The translations under genes and the position numbers were made by a program. A DNA stretch of 64,000 bases from assembly GCA_014529385.2 (NCBI GenBank), contig CM043963.1:73327912-73391911 (forward strand), given 5' to 3'. Shown here piece after piece: positions 60,530-64,000 of this stretch; within the stretch, counting starts at the first letter, position 1; each line of letters starts with the position of its first letter. The stretch comes from Adiantum capillus-veneris (lineage: Eukaryota > Streptophyta > Polypodiopsida > Polypodiales > Pteridaceae). A model generated the notes under the pieces. That model had not been told where the DNA came from and ran no database searches. It worked only from the letters and a program-made list of their open reading frames with translations.

Positions 60530-60880
60530 TGTCATAATAATCAATATCTAATTCTCCTAAATGATTTTCTCATATTAAACTGATCATTTAATGTGGGGAA
60601 GGCCAGGGGAGAAAAAGCTAGAATATTGGTTAAGCTAGCAGACCGGCCACAGTAGGGATCCAAAGGAGGGAAAATAGGGATCCAAAGGGGGGGGCTATCT
60701 GCAAAAGAGCCATGTGCAACAATGGGCTAAAAAGACCCTAAGGTTCAGCCCATTAAGACTTCCAAAATGCTAAGGTTCCAAAATTCAAAGGTTGTGTCCA
60801 AAGGTCAACCCTAGGGAAAATTGGATGCTGTGTGTGTGCCCTAAAAGTCTTTGCACATCCCTACATGGGAGGGGGCGAGC
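60530..60880 (+). repeat. 3' LTR of chromovirus B, first 351 bp only
   Basis: Starts TGTCATAATAATC after the purine tract AAGAGAGAGGTAA and is nearly identical to 53144-53494. It is cut at 60880. Confidence 0.95.
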
Positions 60881-61209
60881 AACAGGTTGCAATACGTTTT
60901 CTACCAACAGTCCCTTAGTTGGGAAGGTGTGTGTGTGTGTGTGTACAAGCGAGCGTCAGATTCGCATACGACGCCATTTTCTTTTTGTGCTGGTTACAGA
61001 CCCTCAGCACTAAAGGGCACGGGCACTTTAATGAAGCCCAAGCGGTGGGATCCACAGCAGAAAAGTTCGGACACGGAGATCGAGACGCGCACAACCGTAG
61101 GATGCCGGGGTAAACTAGGACACCAAAAGGTAAACTTGGACAAGCAGGGGGGGCTGTCCAAGTTTATTTATAATTTGTCGGTTTGCCCATATGTCAACTT
61201 TCCCGTCAC
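60881..61209. other. Unassigned sequence joined to the truncated LTR
   Basis: Contains a short (GT)n near 60927-60944 and a G-rich patch near 61146. No coding motif. Confidence 0.4.
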
Positions 61210-61271
61210 GGGCGTAGCGGTTAGTGCATTGGGCTTTCATGGTGGTGGCGAGGGTTCGAGTCTTCATGCCC
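61210..61271 (+). repeat. tRNA-like SINE head or tRNA pseudogene
   Basis: A-box-like TAGCGGTTAGTGCATTGG and a clear B box (GGGTTCGAGTC, 61252-61262) lie at tRNA spacing. The ends GGGCGTA and CATGCCC can pair at six of seven acceptor positions, one being G-U. An anticodon-like CAT sits in the middle (TTTCATGG). It is too short and irregular for a functional tRNA; a SINE head is the better reading. The tail and target duplications were not resolved. Confidence 0.55.
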
Positions 61272-62218
61272 GCGATGGATATCCATTTTTTTCCACCCTC
61301 AATCCCCCTCGAGATTCCCCCGTTCTATCTGCGCCGCCGATCCCATCTCTTTCTATCCGTGCCCTTTAGTGTCGTGGGTTGCCGACCTGCCAGAAACAGC
61401 ATTGCAATATTCCATTTTTATTTAATTGAGTCATTTTCCACTAAAAGGTAAGCTTGTCTAGGGAAATGTTGACACCATCGTCGTGTTCGAGAAACATGTG
61501 TCTCAGCTTAATATTGAGCCGTTTTCAATTTCAAAAATGCCAATTGAGGGCAAGGGGAAAGGAAAAAACCCAAAAAATAAACCTATTTTTCTAAAATTCC
61601 TCTTGGAAAATCCAAAGAGTTTTGTATGTTTGAAAAAATGATTTTTCCCGAATATTGCTCCATCACGAAGTTTACTTGCACTAGTAAGAGTATCGTGTCA
61701 ATCTTATTAGGAGAAGTTAGGTTCTATCATAGAGAAAGGACGTATTTAACCAGACGGAGATTTTCCTAGTACTAGAATTTGATAAAGACATATTCCAAAA
61801 ATATCGTCAAATTTATTTTAACGCTTTGGCTAAAAAAAGCTTCATAGTATGGCAGCGGGAGTCAAAGACCAATGTGTGAGTGTGTGTGTGTTTTCTTATT
61901 TTTTTTTAACACTACTAAACATAACCACAACTAAACAATAAAACTATTTCAAATGACAACTAACATAGACCATGAAAGTATTGTACAATACATTTCAAAT
62001 CTTGTAAAAGAGTTATAGAATGAAATTCCATTCGAAAGTAAAAGGATTATTTTTATCTATAAGCTTGAAGATCCTTGATCTTCTTGGACAAAGGGAAAGA
62101 GGGAACCTCACTTGCATCCATACAAGAAAAGGCAACATTTCATTGATCCTTTATGCATTTTGGAGCATCAAAAGGTCTTCTACATGTTATTGATGTCAAT
62201 GTAGCTACAAGTACTAAA
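61272..62218. other. Unassigned stretch, possible SINE body then AT-rich DNA
   Basis: C-rich near 61295-61360, then AT-rich with TG repeats near 61875. No coding motif was found. Confidence 0.4.
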
Positions 62219-62596
62219 TGTGCGTTGCTCTCACGAGCAATTCGATCTTCTCCACAAGCAGTTCGCACCCTCTCAGAAGTAAGCAATCTTTACTTTGTTG
62301 CTTCAAGAGCAATTCGATCTTCTCCATAAGCAGTTCGCAGGTTCTAGAAGTACGCAGTTCGCAGGAGCAATTCGATCTTCTCCACAAGCAGTTCGCAGGT
62401 TCCAGGTGAAGGGGATCGGGGAGCACCACAGAGAGAGAGTGAGAGAGAGAAGGAGACACACACACGATGTGGGTGGGGAGACTGTGAAGTGGCAGCTCCC
62501 CCCTATACAATATACTCACTATAACTATAGGGTAACATTGGGCGGCCGCCCATGACCTGGGCGACCGGTCAAGGCACATAGGCCTTAACCCCAACA
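62219..62596 (-). repeat. 3' LTR of a small copia element (about 378 bp)
   Basis: On the minus strand the LTR starts TGTTGGGGTTAAGGCC immediately after the polypurine tract AAGTGGGAGGT and probably ends at AACGCACA (62219). Three 33-bp units (GAGCAATTCGATCTTCTCCA start) repeat at about 62236, 62308 and 62364. The left border is inferred from the CA end. Confidence 0.65.
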
Positions 62597-62671
62597 ACCT
62601 CCCACTTAAAGGCCAATGTGCCTTTAAGCAAAATCTACTAGTGTACAACTAATAGAAGGTGAGATATTCTC

Positions 62672-63310
62672 TCAACCTATGCCCACTGACTTTCGATGAG
62701 CTAGTGCATCCGGCTCTACTGATAGACAAATATCTCGCTGTGGAAGCCACACAGAGCTAGCTCCAAGCTCTGCAAAGAGTCTACAAGAGCTCATGCACTC
62801 CTGCAAGTATCGGTCCAATACCTGCAAACCTCCCCTATGCTCTATGCCGAGATCAGTCATCGCACAACTAAGCAACCCTGCTGCAAATGCTCCCAGTGCA
62901 GCTGTTATGTCGGGCCTCGAGATCAGCATCTCGTACATGAGGACACCGAACATTGATGCAACCCTGGCAACCTCTGCCACCTCCAACTCAGAACTCAACT
63001 CATGGCAATCCTGTCCCCTATCATAGAGACCATGGCACTCTGACTCCGAGCTCTGGAGTGACTCCTCGTGCCCACCACATATCACATGTGTACCAAGAGT
63101 ATCCATCTGTCCTAAATCTACATCAAGCTCTGGCATAAGCATATCAAGAAATGACTCCACAATAGTCGACATCTCAACATTCATGTGAGTCATCTCTGTC
63201 ATCACCTCTGATGAATCATCCTGCTGTGACTCACTAGAGCTGTCCCGCTCTACCTGTGCATCCGTAGACGCAACTTGCACAACAAGGTCACTGCTCTGCA
63301 CTCCATGCAA
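62672..63310 (-). pseudogene. Copia RT/RNase H end fused to an acidic ORF
   Basis: A 212-codon open frame. The C-terminal half matches the copia RT-RNase H junction (FGVLMYEMLISRPDITAALG, LGIEHRGGLQVLDRYLQE; compare the usual GSLMY.M..TRPD and EHW...R.LRYL). The N-terminal half is acidic and Ser-rich (ERDSSSESQQDDSSEVMTEM, DMLMPELDVDLGQMDTLGTH). That half is not a known copia domain; it may be captured sequence or a frame-shifted linker. The stop lies about 75 bases before the polypurine tract. Confidence 0.6.
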
Positions 63311-63499
63311 AGCATCCTACAACCCACAAGCAAAAGAGACTCTCCTGCTCTCTCGCTCTCTACCTGGCTGCATGATCACAGAGACAACACCGTCTCTCCT
63401 GTGATGCACATGCAATGGGTAACTTGTACCACTCCTGGCACCTCTCGCAATCACTAGCGAACCCAAATGCATCACAAAATCTCGCTCTCGTAGCGAAAT

Positions 63500-64000
63500 C
63501 TAACATCCACAATCTCTAAGCTGACCAATCGAGATCAAACTCACTGTCAAATCTGGTACATAGCGCACATGTCGTAACAAGTAAGATGCACCACTCGGTA
63601 ATGACAGTCTCACATCTCCTGCACCTGCTATCGCATGCACCGATCCATCGGTCAAACGTACACTGCCAAGCGTCCCGCTAGAATAGCTACAAAACCATTC
63701 ACGATGCGGCGTGACATGAAACATAGCATCTGCGTCTAGCAACCACTGCGAAGGGAGTACACTATCCACATGTATAGCATCTCGTGCATAGCTCGAGGTA
63801 AAAGTGACATCCCCGTCACTAGTATACTCCGACACTACATTTGCCTCAACTGTCAAAGCAACTGAGTCCATGGCATCACTACATACATCTCTGAGACTTC
63901 CGTGTCTGCTACGATGTCGCATACGACGAAAACAGCGCCGTCTAATGTGTCCAGAATGACCACAATACCAACATGTCACCTGTCGGCATGCTCGTGAATG
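63500..64000 (-). pseudogene. Copia gag zinc knuckle and protease
   Basis: The minus strand encodes a CCHC knuckle (CWYCGHSGHIRRRC), a Ser/Asp-rich linker, then the protease region (QWLLDADAMFHVTPHREWF) and SLPSGASYLLRHVRYVPDL, the usual copia order. The protease triad reads Asp-Ala-Asp instead of Asp-Ser-Gly, so it should be inactive. The element continues beyond the window. Between this and the RT end at 63310 the integrase and most of the reverse transcriptase are absent. Confidence 0.88.

Larger units (their letters stand above)
53144..60880 (+). mobile_element. Ty3/gypsy chromovirus copy B, 3' LTR truncated
   Basis: 5' LTR 53144-54808, primer site 54810-54821, gag-pol 55225-60173, polypurine tract before 60530, and the first 351 bases of the 3' LTR. 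The 3' LTR stops at GGGGGCGAGC (60880), after which unrelated sequence begins. Within the shared 351 bases I count about four differences between the LTRs, so insertion was recent. The coding frame nevertheless has four stops and one single-base loss. A complete copy would be about 9 kb. Confidence 0.95.

Noticed and set aside
61210-61271. Functional tRNA gene
   Set aside because: Too short between A and B boxes for a full cloverleaf, and one acceptor pair is lost.
62214-62648. 144-codon minus-strand ORF
   Set aside because: It lies across the copia LTR and its 33-bp repeats, and encodes repeated peptides from that repeat.

Overview
This 64-kb window is nuclear DNA of a land plant. The single clearly functional gene is a split, spliceosomal-type gene for mevalonate diphosphate decarboxylase (MVD) with canonical GT/AG introns. 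Almost everything else is transposon-derived: plant Ty3/gypsy chromoviruses with an initiator-Met-tRNA primer site, Ty1/copia elements, LINE pieces, and a tRNA-derived SINE-like head. Long (GA)n and (CA)n microsatellites are very frequent. MVD residues that differ from the usual seed-plant forms, the roughly 9.4-kb intron and the repeat style suggest a seedless vascular plant such as a fern or lycophyte. That placement is inference, not something the sequence proves.

Layout. 1-3437: 3' end of a decayed chromovirus (copy A) with its 3' LTR. 3510-4208: antisense LINE fragment with an L1-type ORF1. 4823-18362: the complete MVD gene, 10 exons and 413 codons. Its intron 7 holds a gypsy gag fossil, LTR-like promoters and a 2.3-kb inverted pair of LTR-like sequences. 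18363-26066: mostly unassigned intergenic DNA with microsatellites, a 23-G run and a triplicated segment. 26067-30350: copia fragment, LTR fragment, LINE fragment and very long GA tracts. 30866-36440: a copia element on the minus strand, split inside its reverse transcriptase by a 1.32-kb element with piggyBac-like ends and a TTAA duplication. 37157-37700: a MITE-like inverted repeat.

37.9-47.9 kb is the most unusual part. It holds four gene-like loci with credible splice sites but several nonsense codons: an unknown plus-strand gene (X), a minus-strand Ulp1/C48-type cysteine protease, an unknown plus-strand gene (Y) and a minus-strand transposase-like gene (Z). Between the protease and Y lies a tandem array of GC-rich near-perfect palindromes. 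A transposase-like protein plus a Ulp1-like protease is a combination known from large eukaryotic DNA transposons. I read this as a decayed, possibly undescribed element, but I could not find its termini.

48-53 kb is mostly unassigned, apart from an LTR with a TGGCGC-type primer site. 53144-60880 is a young-looking chromovirus (copy B): a complete 5' LTR, one gag-pol frame broken by four stops and one frameshift, and a truncated 3' LTR about 1% different from the 5' LTR. 61210-61271 is a tRNA-like head, and 62219-64000 is an internally deleted copia element on the minus strand.

How the parts interact: transposons have repeatedly landed in one another and inside the MVD intron. The MVD exons remain intact, so the gene has tolerated a very long, repeat-filled intron.
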